From positions 248,001 to 312,000 of the forward strand of contig PUQB01000052.1 of assembly GCA_003024785.1 (NCBI GenBank): a stretch of 64,000 nt of DNA, read 5' to 3'. A program made the position numbers and the translations under genes. This DNA comes from Selaginella tamariscina. Lineage: Eukaryota > Streptophyta > Lycopodiopsida > Selaginellales > Selaginellaceae. Below are positions 25,127-38,404 of the stretch, piece by piece. How positions within the stretch are numbered: position 1 is the first letter of the stretch; each line of letters opens with the position of its first letter. The notes under the pieces are model-generated. The model saw only the letters and a list, made by a program, of their open reading frames with translations, did not search any database and was not told where the DNA came from.

Positions 25127-26778
25127 TTACACCGTAAGTACACCAAGTATACATATCAAAGCAAGGATAATGGATGGTAGCGTGTAGTCCCCCCCACTTT
25201 CTTGGGTATATTTGCATAGTTCCCCCACCCTCCTTGGGTATATTTGCATTGTCTCCCCCACCCTTCTTGGGTATATTTGAGTCATTCTTGGGTATATTTG
25301 CATTGTCCCCCCACCCTTCTTGGGTATATTTGCATTGTCCCCCCCACTCTTCTTGGGTATATTTGCATTGTCCCCCTCACCCTTCTTGGGTATATTTGAG
25401 TCATTCTTTGCATTGTTGGGTATATTTGCATTGTCCCCCCCACTCTTCTTGGGTATATTTGAGTCATTCTTTGCATTGTCCCTCCACACTTCTTGGGTAT
25501 ATTTGAGTCACTCCCACTGTTCTTGGGTATATTTGAGTCACTCCCACTGTTCTTGGGTATATTTGAGTCACTCCCACTGTTCTTGGGTATATTGAGTCAC
25601 TCCCATTGTTCTTGGGTATATTTGAGTCACTCCCACTGTTCTTGGTATATTTGAGTCACTCCACTGTTCTTGGGTATATTTGAGTCACTCCCACTGTTCT
25701 TGGTATATTTGCACACTAGTACCATTGCTATTTGCATTATTAGTACCATTGTTACTCGTAATAGGGGCATTAATCAGTTCCATAATGTTGTACGGACGTA
25801 CATAAGTCTTGTTTTCCCGTTAGAATATATCACTTACAATCTGTATGCATTCTGTGTGCCGTGTACCATATCCCAGAACAAGTGCTTAGATGGGTCTGTA
25901 CAAAGTCCAACTTTGTTCATCGAGAGACCGATGCAGTGAGGGCAACACGGTCGAGTGACATCCCAAAACCATACTCTTGAGGATTATTCATTATATCGTA
26001 CGAGTTTGCACTATCGTCCCAAATGACATCATGAAACCTGGTAATGTTTCTTGCATCCTCCATGAACCTCTCGACCCGCTTGTTAAACTCCTTGCGCATC
26101 ACTTTGTGTAATGGAGAGCACTCCCATCGAAGGTTAACTTCTTCACAAGCGGTGTACACTCAACCACACCTACACCAGCGTAAAACACCTTTCGATACCC
26201 ATATCGTATATATCCTTCATCGCTTGCTTAAACGCACCTTGCATATGGGTCCAATCTTCCATTACTATCTAGAAGTTTATTGTCATAATTAAATCGTTTC
26301 CTCCAGAAGATATGAATATCACCCAATCCTCAAGTTCTTCCTTAGGTATCTTTGTACTTATTTCTTTCAATATATTTACTTGTTCCAGGAAAGGTACAAC
26401 GCCAAACATAGTATTGGTGCTGTTGAGAAGTCCACTCCCTACTGAAGCAATGTTTATACTCTTTGGTAACAAAGTAGTATCGTTCATCCACTTGAGTTTA
26501 AGGTACGGTACCGACAATGGAAGGTCAAGCTTTTGAGTAATGAAATCAGGGATGAGATACCCATCGCTACAACGACCGAGTTCGGGTGGCTCCTCGAAAG
26601 ACATCCCATACGGCAGATAGTCACATCTGGCAAATGAAGTAAAAGGAAAAGCTTGTAAACGGATGTATCTATTGTTGCCCACATCGAAAATTGAATCTCC
26701 TGAGAAAATGACTCCTTTTAGTGTTGCTTTAGTAGTTGCTATACTACATATGATAAGCAAGAGTACTAATAACTTCAT
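25127..26778 (-). CDS. GPI-anchored GDSL esterase/lipase with repeat stalk (minus subfamily, module 1)
   Basis: The gene is intronless. The ATG at 26778 opens the signal MKLLVLLLIICSIATTKA. Block I is GDSIFDVGNN, block II ASVGSG and block III SSGGNDL. The expected FWDMVHGTQ block V appears in modules 2 and 3 but is disturbed here. Residues RKVFYAGVGVVECTP and CCPHCIG are shared with the plus-strand subfamily. The C-terminal stalk is an expanded minisatellite encoding repeats of GSDSNIPKNS and DNANIPKKSGG. It is followed by a hydrophobic tail (SIILALICILGVLTV) typical of GPI anchoring. Frame breaks occur around 26270, 26160 and 25930 and within the repeats. These may be real decay or assembly errors, because the sister at 36718-38404 breaks at different points. 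The product would be a secreted, surface-tethered ester hydrolase. Confidence 0.82.
25190..25715. repeat. coding minisatellite (30-bp and related units) in the GDSL stalk, module 1
   Basis: About 17 units share the core CTTGGGTATATTTG. The right half (about 25495-25715) has some eight near-perfect 30-base units, which on the minus strand encode the ten residues NSGSDSNIPK. The left half mixes longer variants encoding DNANIPKKSGG. A unit length divisible by three keeps the stalk open while its length varies. A few units have lost bases. Confidence 0.88.
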
Positions 26779-26910
26779 CTTTAAAGGATGTATAAGGACA
26801 ATACCTTGTGCCCAATATATAGGATTGTACAAAGGTACGTGCATGAAGGGTTATACAAAGGGTGCCTTTTAATGCCTTTATATAAAGGGTGCCTTTATGT
26901 ATATAGGTTT
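26779..26910 (-). promoter_or_regulatory. promoter-proximal region of GDSL module 1
   Basis: On the minus strand a TATA-like CTATATATTGG lies about 40 bases before the ATG (around 26812-26822). Upstream there are two copies of AAAGGCACCCTTT (26857-26869 and 26884-26896). Both features recur before the module 2 gene (38440-38525), and in part before the module 3 gene (about 51290-51375). No factor is assigned to the repeated motif. Confidence 0.4.
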
Positions 26911-29900
26911 TGCCTCGATGTTAAATATGAGCTGGATCTAGTAATATTAAATCAATGGTCTAGATTGGGTTTACATGTAGCTTTGTTATGGCTTTGTACA
27001 CATATATATGTATATATTATAAGGACTAAATACATACCCATTTAGTGGATTAATTATTTAATAATATTTATTAATTAATGTAATAAATTAAACTCTTAAA
27101 CCCAATTGTTATTCATAACTTAATAAGAAAATTATAACCTGGATTATTATCCTTAACCCAATGATTTTTTTTTTTAACTCTTAACTTAGTTGTTATTTTA
27201 ATGAGTTTATCTTTAAGCCTAGTTATTATACTTAGCTTACCCATTCCATGAAGCCATGTATAATCTATATTTAATTTAACAGCCCCATAATGCCACATGG
27301 GCTTAGGATTTAAAATGGAAATGTTTATGAAACACATAGACAACATGAGTAATAAACTTATTTAGTATTGCATTTATTTCTGCAATTTATTTGCAAGATT
27401 TACGGTGTAGATTTGAGTTTGAAATTAATCTAAAACCTTTGAGATCTTTATAGCCATTGATAGACCCACTCAAATAATTTTATAATGGTTTGAAGATTAT
27501 ACGATACCATAATTTGATAATAATGTATTGTTTAATTCTGTAAACAAATACAAGAAAAATTTGTACTTAATTAATATATTTAGAAAAATAACACTCTTGA
27601 TATAAAAGTGTTATAAATCTTTAAAAAATTAAAATAATTTTAGTAACAATGTGTATTAAAAACTATTTACTAGATTGAAATAGAAATAATCCTCAACATC
27701 CATAGTATGTTTAACTTTTTAGCATAGTTTTTGTTTATTATTTATCTTCTTTGGTTTAAAAACTATATTACCAATATATGTAAACCATAGTAACTGTTAA
27801 ACTTTGAAATGACACAATGCGAGTTTTTGTTTTATAACAATTGAACTTAATTAATTAAATAAATAAATATTCTTTATTTAATGTCTATTCTAGACTTGAG
27901 CAATCTATCATACTTAAATGAAACCTTCAAATTTAAGTAAAATTCTTTAATATGGTAAATGTTTTAACATGAAATTGAATCTTTTACCAGTCAATTTACT
28001 TAATACTTGGTCAACATAAGATGATTGTAAAGAAACCCTAGAAAAATTATAAAGTAATATTAAAAACTCTTCAGACTATCCACTATCTTACATATACAAC
28101 CAGTCTTTGTAATTATGCATTTAAATTGATTACTTCCATAACATGCCCTCTAGTTTCTATAGCACAAAGAAATCAATTTGTTATAGCAACCACCAACTTT
28201 TCCATGTTTTCAAAATTTAAATATTTTTTTAATATTAATTTGGATATTAAAGTTCTAAATACTTCAATTCTTATCCATAACAAAAGCAAACATGAATACA
28301 TAAAACAAGCTATGTATATTAAGAAGATGAGATCCATATTTTTAATGCTATTCCACCTTTAAGATGCATGTTTATATTTATATCAAATTCATTCTACACA
28401 CTTATTATTAGGTTTATGAATTTGAAAGGTTTTATATCTCTTTTTTTGCAATTTTAAATTATTAAGAGCAATCAATTAAAAATACTTATGTATGTCTTTT
28501 TTTTTACCTTATTATCCTCAGTATAATCAACCATAATGTATGCAAATAACAACTAACACTTTGTAACAACTCATGCATCATGATTTTTTAACAACAAAAA
28601 GTTTCTTAAACTCATTTTTCATCTATTTCTTCATTAATGTCTTAGTAAAATAAAAAAGAGCAACTATATAAATTGTTTAATGACCATCTTCAACTAACTT
28701 TTGTAAGTTTCTTGCATACGATGCATGCATTTAAAAATGACTCTAAATATTCCATTGTTATCAGCAACTTTTGAGACGTTTAATATAAATCCATAAGTAC
28801 AAGCAACTTCACATAAGTCAATAATTTTTTTAACATCATGAGTTTATATCATTTTTTATACAACTCGTTATTCATCATAAATTGTTGCATATTCTTAATG
28901 TTTTCTCTTTCATAAACTGGCTTATGCTATAAGTAAAACAAGTTATGTCTTTCAAAGTAATATGATAGCCAAGAATTTTCTGTTCCTAATGAAAAACTTC
29001 ATAAGCTTTTCACATCCATTTACTAAAGGAGTAACTTAATTCAACTTATCATATCCTCACACAAGAGATTTAAAACATGACATATACATCGTTCATACAC
29101 AATATAAAGAAAGTAAGTATTTTCCCATCTTTATATAATTGTTTGCATTATCTATAATAACCTACACAATATTTTCAAAATCTATTGTCGATCGCATTTG
29201 TTATTTGTGAATAATTATTTAAATGTGAACACATAAATATAACATGCAATGTCAAAGTAATTCCAACAATTGTAAATATTCCAACATCAATAACATCCCA
29301 ACAACACAAAAAAATATCTTCCTAATTTTACACTTCAATGTTAATATATACAATTGTTAAGACTAGCTTAAATATTTAATTAAAATATTTACTTTTGACT
29401 GACTCTGGTTATCATGTCATATCTGAATATATATTAAAATAATTGAATAATCTTTTTAAAATATGATTTTAAATTCTTAATTGACCTCACGAAACTGAAT
29501 GGCCTCTCTTTACATATAATTCAAATGTGTTTTTTATGAATTTTGTTTTAGTACTTGCAAGTCTATCATTACGACCATAATCACTAATATATAATCCCTT
29601 TTCGAATGTGTGGGCTCCTTTACCTTTTACTATTCAAAACTTTTATTTAATTTAATATTTAAACATAAATTTGAAAAGATTGATTTTTTTATTGATTTTG
29701 ATTAATACCTATTGCAATTTAAATACCAATGAAACACATAAAATTTGAAATCATATACTTTTCACTTAAATGCATATTTTATTAATTATGATGAAAACTA
29801 TGAGAAGTTACATTCACATTAAAAAAAACACTCTCTATGTGTGTGTACTTGTGTTTTGTGGTGTTTAAAAATTGTGATATTTTTGTATTATTGTTTTTAT

Positions 29901-30125
29901 TGTAATTTTAATTATTATCATGTATACATTTAAGTACTACAAATACACAAAAGTACATAAATACACGATCTTATTATTATTAGTAATTATAAAAATTTAC
30001 ATATGTAGATTATTATAAATAGCAATTACTATGCACAAAAGTGTGTGTGTGAGGTGCATAATAAGCTAGAATTATGTGTATATGTATGTGTGTGTACGTG
30101 GATGTGCATGCATATATGTATTTGC

Positions 30126-30171
<46 letters not shown>

Positions 30172-33100
30172 ATGGTTAATACAATATATATACAAGCATA
30201 CATTATATTTAGATAACACAATCATACACAAATATTTAATTTATATATATTATAAATATATACATGCATTTTTACTGATATTTATTTTAACTATAATCAT
30301 ATATAAGTTTAATCTTAATTAGCTTTATTATTAATAATAAATAATAAACATATTCTAGTATATACATAATACTTTAAATATATAAGAACATTATTTATAT
30401 ATATGAAACAATTTAAAAATTAAATAAAGAATTATGTTTCACACATGCCTCATAGTTGTCTTTTAAGTATTATTCTTATTTTTATTTAGGATAATTATAT
30501 GCAACTCATATACATAATATAGTAGTCATTTTTCTCTTTTTCTCATATTTACATAAATGTTATTTAATTAAGTTATTGCATGTGTTATATATTTGATACA
30601 TGTGTAATTTATTCTTCTTAATTAATAAAATAAAAAATTTAAATCCTAAATTAATCATAATGTGAATGTATTGTTCTTAAAAATATTAACATTAAAATAT
30701 TAGAGAAGTTTAACTTTCTTATTTATAAATATAATTTAAATATAAATTTTTAAATAAAACAAAAGCTACTTTTACAAACATTCCATGTGGATATTATAAA
30801 TATTTATTATTGGAATTAATTGTTGAAAACATGTAATAATATGAAAAATACCATTGTATAATGGTTAATAAACAAGCTAAATCTTATAAAAGTTTTTAAA
30901 AATTATAAATAAAGACATAATATTATAATTAATTAAATACTTTTTACAAAGGTAAATATTCGTCCTAACAAATAATATAATTATAAAATCTTGCTAAGTT
31001 TCATCATTATAAACGACTATCTTCAACGTTAAAAAATGTGAAAATTTCATATTCTATACTATGTAAGTAGAACAATTAATTTATATAAAATGTTCATATA
31101 TTAAATCTTTAAATAAGGCCTATAAAGTATATGCTTAATACAATACAATGGATTAGAATTTAATCAAATTAAAGTAATTCTCTCAATAATTTATATTTGT
31201 TTGAACTAATATTAATGTATAAGAAATTAAAAGGAATAAATAGGTTTTTATTTAAAATGTCCCACCCACTGCATATTGTATAAAGGCCACAAAAAAGAAT
31301 GTATAAAACATGTTAACATTAAAATATTTATACATAATATTTAATATTTTAATACATAACTCAATAACTTTACAACAATATAAAAAACAATATATATACA
31401 AATATTTATGCATACATTATATTTAGATAACACATGCATACAAATATGTACATGCATTTCTATAAGTGTCCTATTTTAAACTTTATATTTTGAATTAAAT
31501 CTTTTGTTTAGTAAAACGTTTATTATCTCTAAAGTTAACTAATTAAAATTTTAAATATTATAAGGTTTCTCTATAATTTATATTAACAAGAAAATTTTTC
31601 ACCCTAATATACATTATTAAGTGTTCAAAGTTACAAACATAAAACAAACTTCATACTTGATGAATTGAAAAATAATTAAATTAAGAAATTGACACTTATT
31701 AAAATTGTTTAATCTATTTTTAAACAAAAATGATTATAAGTTTTGAACATATGCATCCATAAATAAGCATCCTACATATCAATAATTTTATTAATTAAAG
31801 ATATATGTTATTTAATATGTATATTCTTTACAAATTACATATTGGCTATTATATTTACTTGATAAACAAATATATATATACATTATTGATTATGTTTAGG
31901 GTTCTTGGCGGTTAGGGTTAAGGAAACAAAACATTTTATTGACTATCAAATTTTGATTGTTAATCGAATATATATGTTGTTTTTCATTTATATCTCATTT
32001 ATGTATCTATGTATGTATGTACGTGTGTGTGTGTGCATGTGTAACACATGTGTATGTCTATTTTAATGTTTATATTCATTTTTTTTAAAAAAGAATAACA
32101 CTATAATAATACTACAACATAATTATTGTACAATTACACTATAAGAACATTATAATTATTGTATATATTAAAACAAGTCTGTGCATATATATATACACGT
32201 GTATGTGTATATACACAACTAACATGTAATAAATAATAACATTGCAATATGCAATACAAATAACAAAATTATTTATAATTACATTACAAGAGCATTATAA
32301 TTACCATAATAATTAATATATTATATAAACATAAAAACAATATAATACATATATATGTGTTACATATAAGCATACACAAAGAGAGAGCAACTAGAAAAAC
32401 AACATATATAGTGATTAACAAGTAAACTATAAATTATATAATCAATAAAATTAAAAAGTAAAATAATATTTATTTAATAACCAAAATATTAGTAAAAATA
32501 TATATGTGCATACATATTAAGTAACTTATTTTAGTTAATAAATCCACTAATATGTAATTTAAAGGAAACACACATGCATGCATTCAAAATATATATTAAT
32601 AAGAAAATACCTATTTAATATCATTTGTGATCAAAAAATAAATTAAACAATTTTAATAAACATTAAATTCAAGAATAATTATGTTTGTTTACATTAGAAC
32701 TTAACTAAATTAATACTATTGGGACTAAAAATTATATTAATTTATATATGTTATTGATTTAGACATATTAATTAAGTAAAAAAATTAAAGTTGAGACTAA
32801 AAAATTATATTAATTTAGACAAGTTCTACTGTATTTGATTACCTTAAATAATGTGAATAATAATTGCATTAAATATAAATTTCATACTACATATCCGTAT
32901 TAAAACTTCATAATATATATATATATATATATATTATATATGTATGTATGTATATGTTACTCAAACACAAAATTATATAAAATGATATTTATATAAAATA
33001 TATAAAAATATGATTCAGTATCCTCGTTCACTTATAAAAAAATGAATTTATATATTTATAAATTATATGCCTTAAATGTAAATAAATATTATATAAACAC

Positions 33101-34465
33101 CTTTTTATGGTTCTCTTTCAAAGTTAAAAAATTATCAAATCACTACATTTAAATTAAATGGTTCTTGAATATTTTTTAAAAATCGTGAAAATTTTACTAC
33201 TTTGAATCCAAAACAATAACTTATTCATATTTATTTTATATAATAAATAAATATTATAAGTACTTTTTAATTTAATTTTTCAAAATGATACTTAAGTGTC
33301 TCAAGCTAATTATTTTTCTTTAGTTTTGTAAATCTAAAGCCTTAATAACTCTTAATATAACTTTAAAATTTTCAACATTATGTATCCTTTAAGTAGCTTA
33401 GTATTAATTCAAACTCCTTTTAATACATAAATTATATTTGAGTATGAATTAATTTTAAAACTCTCACCTACACACTTCTAATTTAAATGCTGAATTCAAA
33501 CTCTTTATATTTATATGTGTAATTATAGAGAGAGAGAGAGTGTGTGTGTGTGTGTACCAAGTCCTTGAGTATTTAAAGACATGAAAAGTATTGACTTGAA
33601 ATTTAAATTCTACTTGTTAATTTATAACACTTTTGAATTTCTAATAAAAATACAAAGATTTTTAACTCAATAAGGATATTATTTAAGTCAAATTTAAATT
33701 TTTAATATAAGAATCATTTAAAAAGATATAACTTATGTTCGAAACTAAGTTTAAATTTTATAAATGTTAAATATAATAAGAAGTATATATATCAAGAGGT
33801 TGCAAATTTGTGAAAAAGAATTCAAAACTTAAAAAAGAATAAATATATAATATCATTAAACAATTTTGAGTTACACAAATAGATGTTTTAGGTTTAGAAA
33901 TTATTATAAAAAAAAACATAATAAGCAATTGAAAGTTAAAAAAATTAAGGTAAAAGGCACTTAATAAGTACTAAGCAATTATATTAATTTTATTTTTAAG
34001 TAATAATACTCTTTTCTTCTAATTTTTTTTAAACTAATTAAATATCGTAGATATATCACAAAAGGTGCCTTAATATTTCTAAATTTGTAAACAAAGAGTT
34101 AATAAAAGAGGATTGTATAACAAATTATTAAGTTTGAAGAAGTTTATGCAATAATTGTTTATAATCTAATTTCACACAAATTCATAAATTCGTTTTTGGC
34201 TTAAGGGTGGACTAAGTTGTAAGTTTTATAATATAATAATAAATATATAGCAAAATTTAAGAAAATACATATATATATTAAAGTTTTATTGTTTTCTATA
34301 GAAACAATAATAAGTAGGCAGATATTACTATATGTTTTGAACATTATCGAATTATATATCAACGAGTTTATTAATTAAATTATATGTTATTTAACATGTA
34401 TGCTCCTTACAAATTACATATATACTCTCATAAGTGTGTGTGGATGTGTGTGTATATATATATAT

Positions 34466-34500
<35 letters not shown>
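26911..34500. repeat. long AT-rich tract of module 1 (duplicated at 38530-47080)
   Basis: This stretch of about 7.6 kb matches the tract after the module 2 GDSL gene almost end to end, and parts of it match 51370-53640. Shared landmarks include the phrase ACAGCCCCATAATG and its variants near 27280 and 38900, the long TA run at about 30130 and 41873, and the TTCACACATGCCTCATAGTTG phrase near 30440 and 42190 (variant near 53412). Apart from the hAT relic at 28690-29190 no gene is seen. Short frames here are not conserved between copies. Confidence 0.75.
28690..29190 (-). pseudogene. hAT transposase relic (module 1)
   Basis: On the minus strand, starting near 29190, the sequence reads VIIDNANNYIKMGKYLL, then CFKSLV, then TPLVNGCEKLMKFFIRNRKFL, and further on KKIIDLCEVACTYG with VADNNGIFRVIFKCMHRMQE. 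This order matches the central part of plant hAT transposases: DNA-x-NY-x-AGK, the CAAHC-x-DL segment, the ...YNHS..L helix, then the VDGD.KPAMGYIYEAMDR segment. Many stops and frame changes show that it is long dead. The same relic lies in module 2 (about 40370-40890), so it was present before the tract was duplicated. Terminal repeats were not identified. Confidence 0.6.
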
Positions 34501-34503
<3 letters not shown>

Positions 34504-35862
34504 TAATTTATGTACCAAGTAACACTCTTACATGCCCAATCTTCCCATTCTTGTGCTCATAGGCAATCAACCATACAAATATGCAAAAAAGAAATTGAGC
34601 TTTAGTATAAAAACACACACACATACACATGCACAACTCTCTCCTTCTCCCTCTTCCCCATAAGAATATATCACTCACTCTCTCTCTCTATATATATATC
34701 TATCTCTCTCTATATTATTACACGTAAGTACTTTAAACATAATATTTCTGAAAGGACAATACTTAAAAGTGGTAAGTTTGTACATTAATTTATATTAGCA
34801 ACACTAATATATATAGTAAGCACTTCATATCAATGTATTCAGTCTAAGTAAATTTGTTGCTGTACAGTGATCTGAAAACAAATTTGCTTTCATATTATAT
34901 TAATGTACGGCAACAAATTTAGTTACAACTGAATTCGCTGCTTCATATAGTTATAATATGTCAAACACACCTTTTCAATTGGATATGAAAACTTAAATAC
35001 ATGCACTTTAAGACTATTTTAACAATTCAACCCCTCCTTAATCACAATTAATTAAATAATTTGATTTATATGAATTTAGAGGATATAAATTAAAAAGATC
35101 TTCAGGGTTAATTAATTCATCTATATACATGATTTGGAATAATAAGTTTTTTTAAATACATGTTGTTTCCTAATTTTTAGTATTTGCTAATTAATAAAGT
35201 TTTGATTAATTACCACAATACAAAAGGGGTTAAAATATACATAAAATTTGAAAAAACTCCCAAATTAAACATGAAAATGTATATTAAACGCTTAGAACAA
35301 TTTAAATTAGAAAAACAAACTTTCAGAAAGATTTATTAAATGTTACTAAAATTTCTCAAAAAATTATTATAATTAATAATAATTAGAACAATTGCTCTAT
35401 AATTAAGCATTAGAATGTTTATAAAAGAATTTCAATATAGCATTCTTTATGAAATTCTCTATTATAATTATTATACTTCTAAGAATATAAACTTCTCCAA
35501 AACACTAAACTCTTTTTTTTTTTTTTTTGAACTTTTTAAAAACAAATAGAAAGAATGCATTCTATGTCTAATTTAAGAATTTTTTTTCAGATTTTATGTA
35601 TATTTTGATAAAATACTCAAATTTTATATATTTTGATAATTTTCTCTTTAATGAACGTTTGCATTTTAAATTAGTCCTTTCAAGCTTTATGAATCTACAA
35701 ATATACCCTTGCAACATTACTAACAATGAGTATAATTAATATTAAACAATCTTTCTAATAAACCTTAAATTATATCATAATCATTAGTCATATTTATTCT
35801 ATTAACTTTGATAGAGGTTAGTTGGCTCTTTACACACACATGCACATGCACAATATATATAG
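34501..35862. other. junction between modules 1 and 2, rearranged
   Basis: This junction is a patchwork. It contains an inverted piece of an ABM-like exon (34513-34566), intron sequence in direct orientation (to about 34640) and CT-rich microsatellites. A single-copy AT-rich stretch follows, and then at about 35645-35790 a copy of the flank normally found 5' of the ABM-like gene (23148-23280). At about 35830 it jumps straight into the intron before ABM-like exon 4, so exons 1-3 are missing from module 2. Confidence 0.7.
34513..34566 (-). pseudogene. inverted fragment of ABM-like exon 3
   Basis: The minus strand here reproduces about 50 bases of the exon at 24037-24121, encoding AYEHKNGKIGHARVLL with one substitution. 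The neighbouring intron sequence just to the right is in the forward orientation. This is a small inversion at the duplication joint. Confidence 0.85.
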
Positions 35863-36590
35863 GTCCCAAGGGGACGATGCAACTGGACAGGGGAAGCAAA
35901 CTTCGCGTTTAATAGGACCAGGTGACACTCATGATCATGAACGCCAGGACTGGGGCCTCAAAGAAGCAATTGAAGCCAGGTATAACACACACGTGCGTGC
36001 AGTGTTGTGGTTTTCCCATTGGATTCGATTCCTGACATCTTCACCGCTCTAAACGATACGCCTGTGTCTCATTGCCTGATCTATAGTAGCACACAGACAC
36101 ACACACATATGGACATATATTACATACGTATATGACGTATATATGCCACAAAGCGTGTGCATACCCATAGACAAATGTTATACATCATACATACATACCT
36201 CCATATATATATATATATATATATAAAAGAGAGAGGGGGAGAGCGTACCTTTCTACATTCATGATTGACACTATACAGGCACAGACAGTCATATGTATAC
36301 GAACATGTATATGTATGTGTGTATCGTGTATGTATATAGTATAAGTTAGATATGCAGGCATTCCTCGCGAGAGCAATCAGCAATGGCATCTCCGTGGAGC
36401 AGGCGGAGAGAGAGAGGAAGGCACTTGCAGGTATACTTGGCATATCTCAAGCCCGAAAGACGAGAATATTTCTTCATCAGAGCAGGAAAAGGAGCCTTCT
36501 GACTGGGACAACAATCTGAAGACCATGCTGGGTTTCATAAGTAGGAATAAACACTTCCCATGGTATTTATACATGTATATGTGTGTGTGT
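35863..36590 (+). pseudogene. ABM-like gene, 3' exons only (module 2)
   Basis: Two exons are copied. 35863-35979 encodes DATGQGKQTSRLIGPGDTHD and the Trp-Gly-Leu-Lys segment. About 36351-36590 carries SVEQAERERKALAGIL, with a 12-base in-frame loss (the AQKE stretch) compared with the copy at 24745. The three upstream exons encoding the barrel core are absent, so no functional protein is expected. Intron microsatellites differ in length from module 1. It converges on the GDSL gene ending at 36718. Confidence 0.75.
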
Positions 36591-36717
36591 GTGTGTATAT
36601 TGTATGATACGTGTGTGTTTTTATATGTGTTGTCTGTTTCATGGATATCTTACCATATATATTGTATGTTAGCAAAAGTTAAACAACAAAATATTTTTTA
36701 GAAAATGAACATACTGA

Positions 36718-38404
36718 TTACACCGTAAGTACACCAAGTATACATATCAAAGCAAGGATAATGGATGGTAGCGTGTAGTCCCCCCACTCTTCTTGGGTAT
36801 ATTTGCATAGTTCCCCCCACCCTCCTTGGGTATATTTGCATTGTCTCCCCCACCTTCTTGGGTATATTTGAGTCATTCTTGGGTATATTTGCATTGTCCC
36901 CCCACCCTTCTTGGGTATATTTTGCATTGTCCCCCCCATTCTTTTGGGTATATTTGCATTGTCCCACTCTTCTTTGGGGTATATTTGCATTGTCCCCCTC
37001 ACCCTTCTTGGGTATATTTGAGTCATTCTTTGCATTGTTGGGTATATTTGCATTGTCCCCCCCACTCTTCTTGGGTATATTTGAGTCATTCTTTGCATTG
37101 TCCCCTCCACACTTCTTGGGTATATTTGAGTCACTCCCACTGTTCTTGGGTATTTTGAGTCACTCCCACTGTTCTTGGGTATATTTGAGTCACTCCCACT
37201 GTTCTTGGGTATATTTGAGTCACTCCCACTGTTCTTGGGTATATTTGAGTCACTCCCACTGTTCTTGGGTATATTTGAGTCACTCCCATTGTTCTTGGGT
37301 ATATTTGAGTCACTCCCTGTTCTTGGTATTTGCACTACTAGTACCATTGCTATTTGCATTATTAGTACCATTGTTACTCGTAACAGGGGCATTAATCAGT
37401 TCCATAATGTTGTACGGACGTACATAAGTCTTGTTTCCCGTTAAGAATATATCACTTACAATCTTGTATGCATTTTGTGTGCCGTGTACCATATCCCAGA
37501 ACAAGTGCTTAGATGGGTCTGTACAAAGTCCAACTTTGTTCATCGAGAGACCGATGCAGTGAGGGCAACACGGTCGAGTGACATCCTCAAAACCATACTC
37601 TTGAGGATTATTCATTATATCGTACGAGTTTGCACTATCGTCCCCAAATGACTCATGAAACCTGGTAATGTTGTTCTTGCATCCTCCATGAACCTCTCGA
37701 CCCGCTTGTTAAACTCCTTGCGCATCACTTTGTGTAATGGAGAGCACTCCCCATCGAAGGTTAACTTCTTCACAAGCGGTGTACACTCAACCACACCTAC
37801 ACCAGCGTAAAACACTTTCGATACCCCATATCGTATATATCCTTCATCGCTTGCTCAAAGCACCTTGCATATGGTCCAATCTTCCATTACTATCTAAGAA
37901 GTTTATTGTCATAATTAAATCGTTTCCTCCAGAAGATATGAATATCACCCAATCCTCAAGTTCTTCCTTAGGTATCTTTGTACTTATTTCTTTCAATATA
38001 TTTACTTGTTCCAGGAAAGGTACAACGCCAAACATAGTATTGGTGCTGTTGAGAAGTCCACTCCCTACTGAAGCAATGTTTATACTCTTTGGTAACAAAG
38101 TAGTATCGTTCATCCACTTGAGTTTAAGGTACGGTACCGACAATGGAAGGTCAAGCTTTTGAGTAATGAAATCAGGGATGAGATACCCATCGCTACAACG
38201 ACCGAGTTCGGGTGGCTCCTCGAAAGACATCCCATACGGCAGATAGTCACATCTGGCAAATGAAGTAAAAGGAAAAGCTTGTAAACGGATGTATCTATTG
38301 TTGCCCACATCGAAAATTGAATCTCCTGAGAAAATGACTCCTTTTAGTGTTGCTTTAGTAGTTGCTATACTACATATGATAAGCAAGAGTACTAATAACT
38401 TCAT
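36718..38404 (-). CDS. GPI-anchored GDSL esterase/lipase with repeat stalk (minus subfamily, module 2)
   Basis: The sequence is near-identical to the module 1 gene, with ATG at 38404. The first 190 or so residues are in one frame: the signal MKLLVLLLIIC, GDSIFDVGNN, NIASVGSGLLNST and SSGGNDLIMTINF. Then come MRKEFNKRVERFMEDAR, NNPQEYGFEDV, CCPHCIGLS and block V FWDMVHGTQ, with the catalytic Asp and His, followed by VRPYNIMELINAPVTS. The stalk has Asn-rich sequons (NGT) leading into GSDSNIPKN repeats and the hydrophobic GPI-type tail SIILALICILGVLTV. Small frame breaks near 37860, 37820, 37660 and 37320 sit at positions different from most of those in module 1. The same role, a surface-tethered ester hydrolase, is inferred. 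Confidence 0.84.
36775..37335. repeat. coding minisatellite in the GDSL stalk, module 2
   Basis: This is the same 30-base unit family as in module 1, with about 18 units. Seven or so clean units at 37115-37320 encode NSGSDSNIPK on the minus strand. The array differs from module 1 in unit number and in small indels, so it has kept changing since the duplication. Confidence 0.88.

Noticed and set aside
25495-25715. Regular 30-base repeats that could resemble a CRISPR array
   Set aside because: There are no unique spacers, the units are contiguous, and they encode an in-frame peptide repeat inside a GDSL esterase stalk in a eukaryotic genome.
31900-31925. TTTAGGGTT and TTAGGGTTA phrases that look like plant telomere repeat
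   Set aside because: Only two irregular copies occur, with no array around them. They are too few for an interstitial telomere tract.
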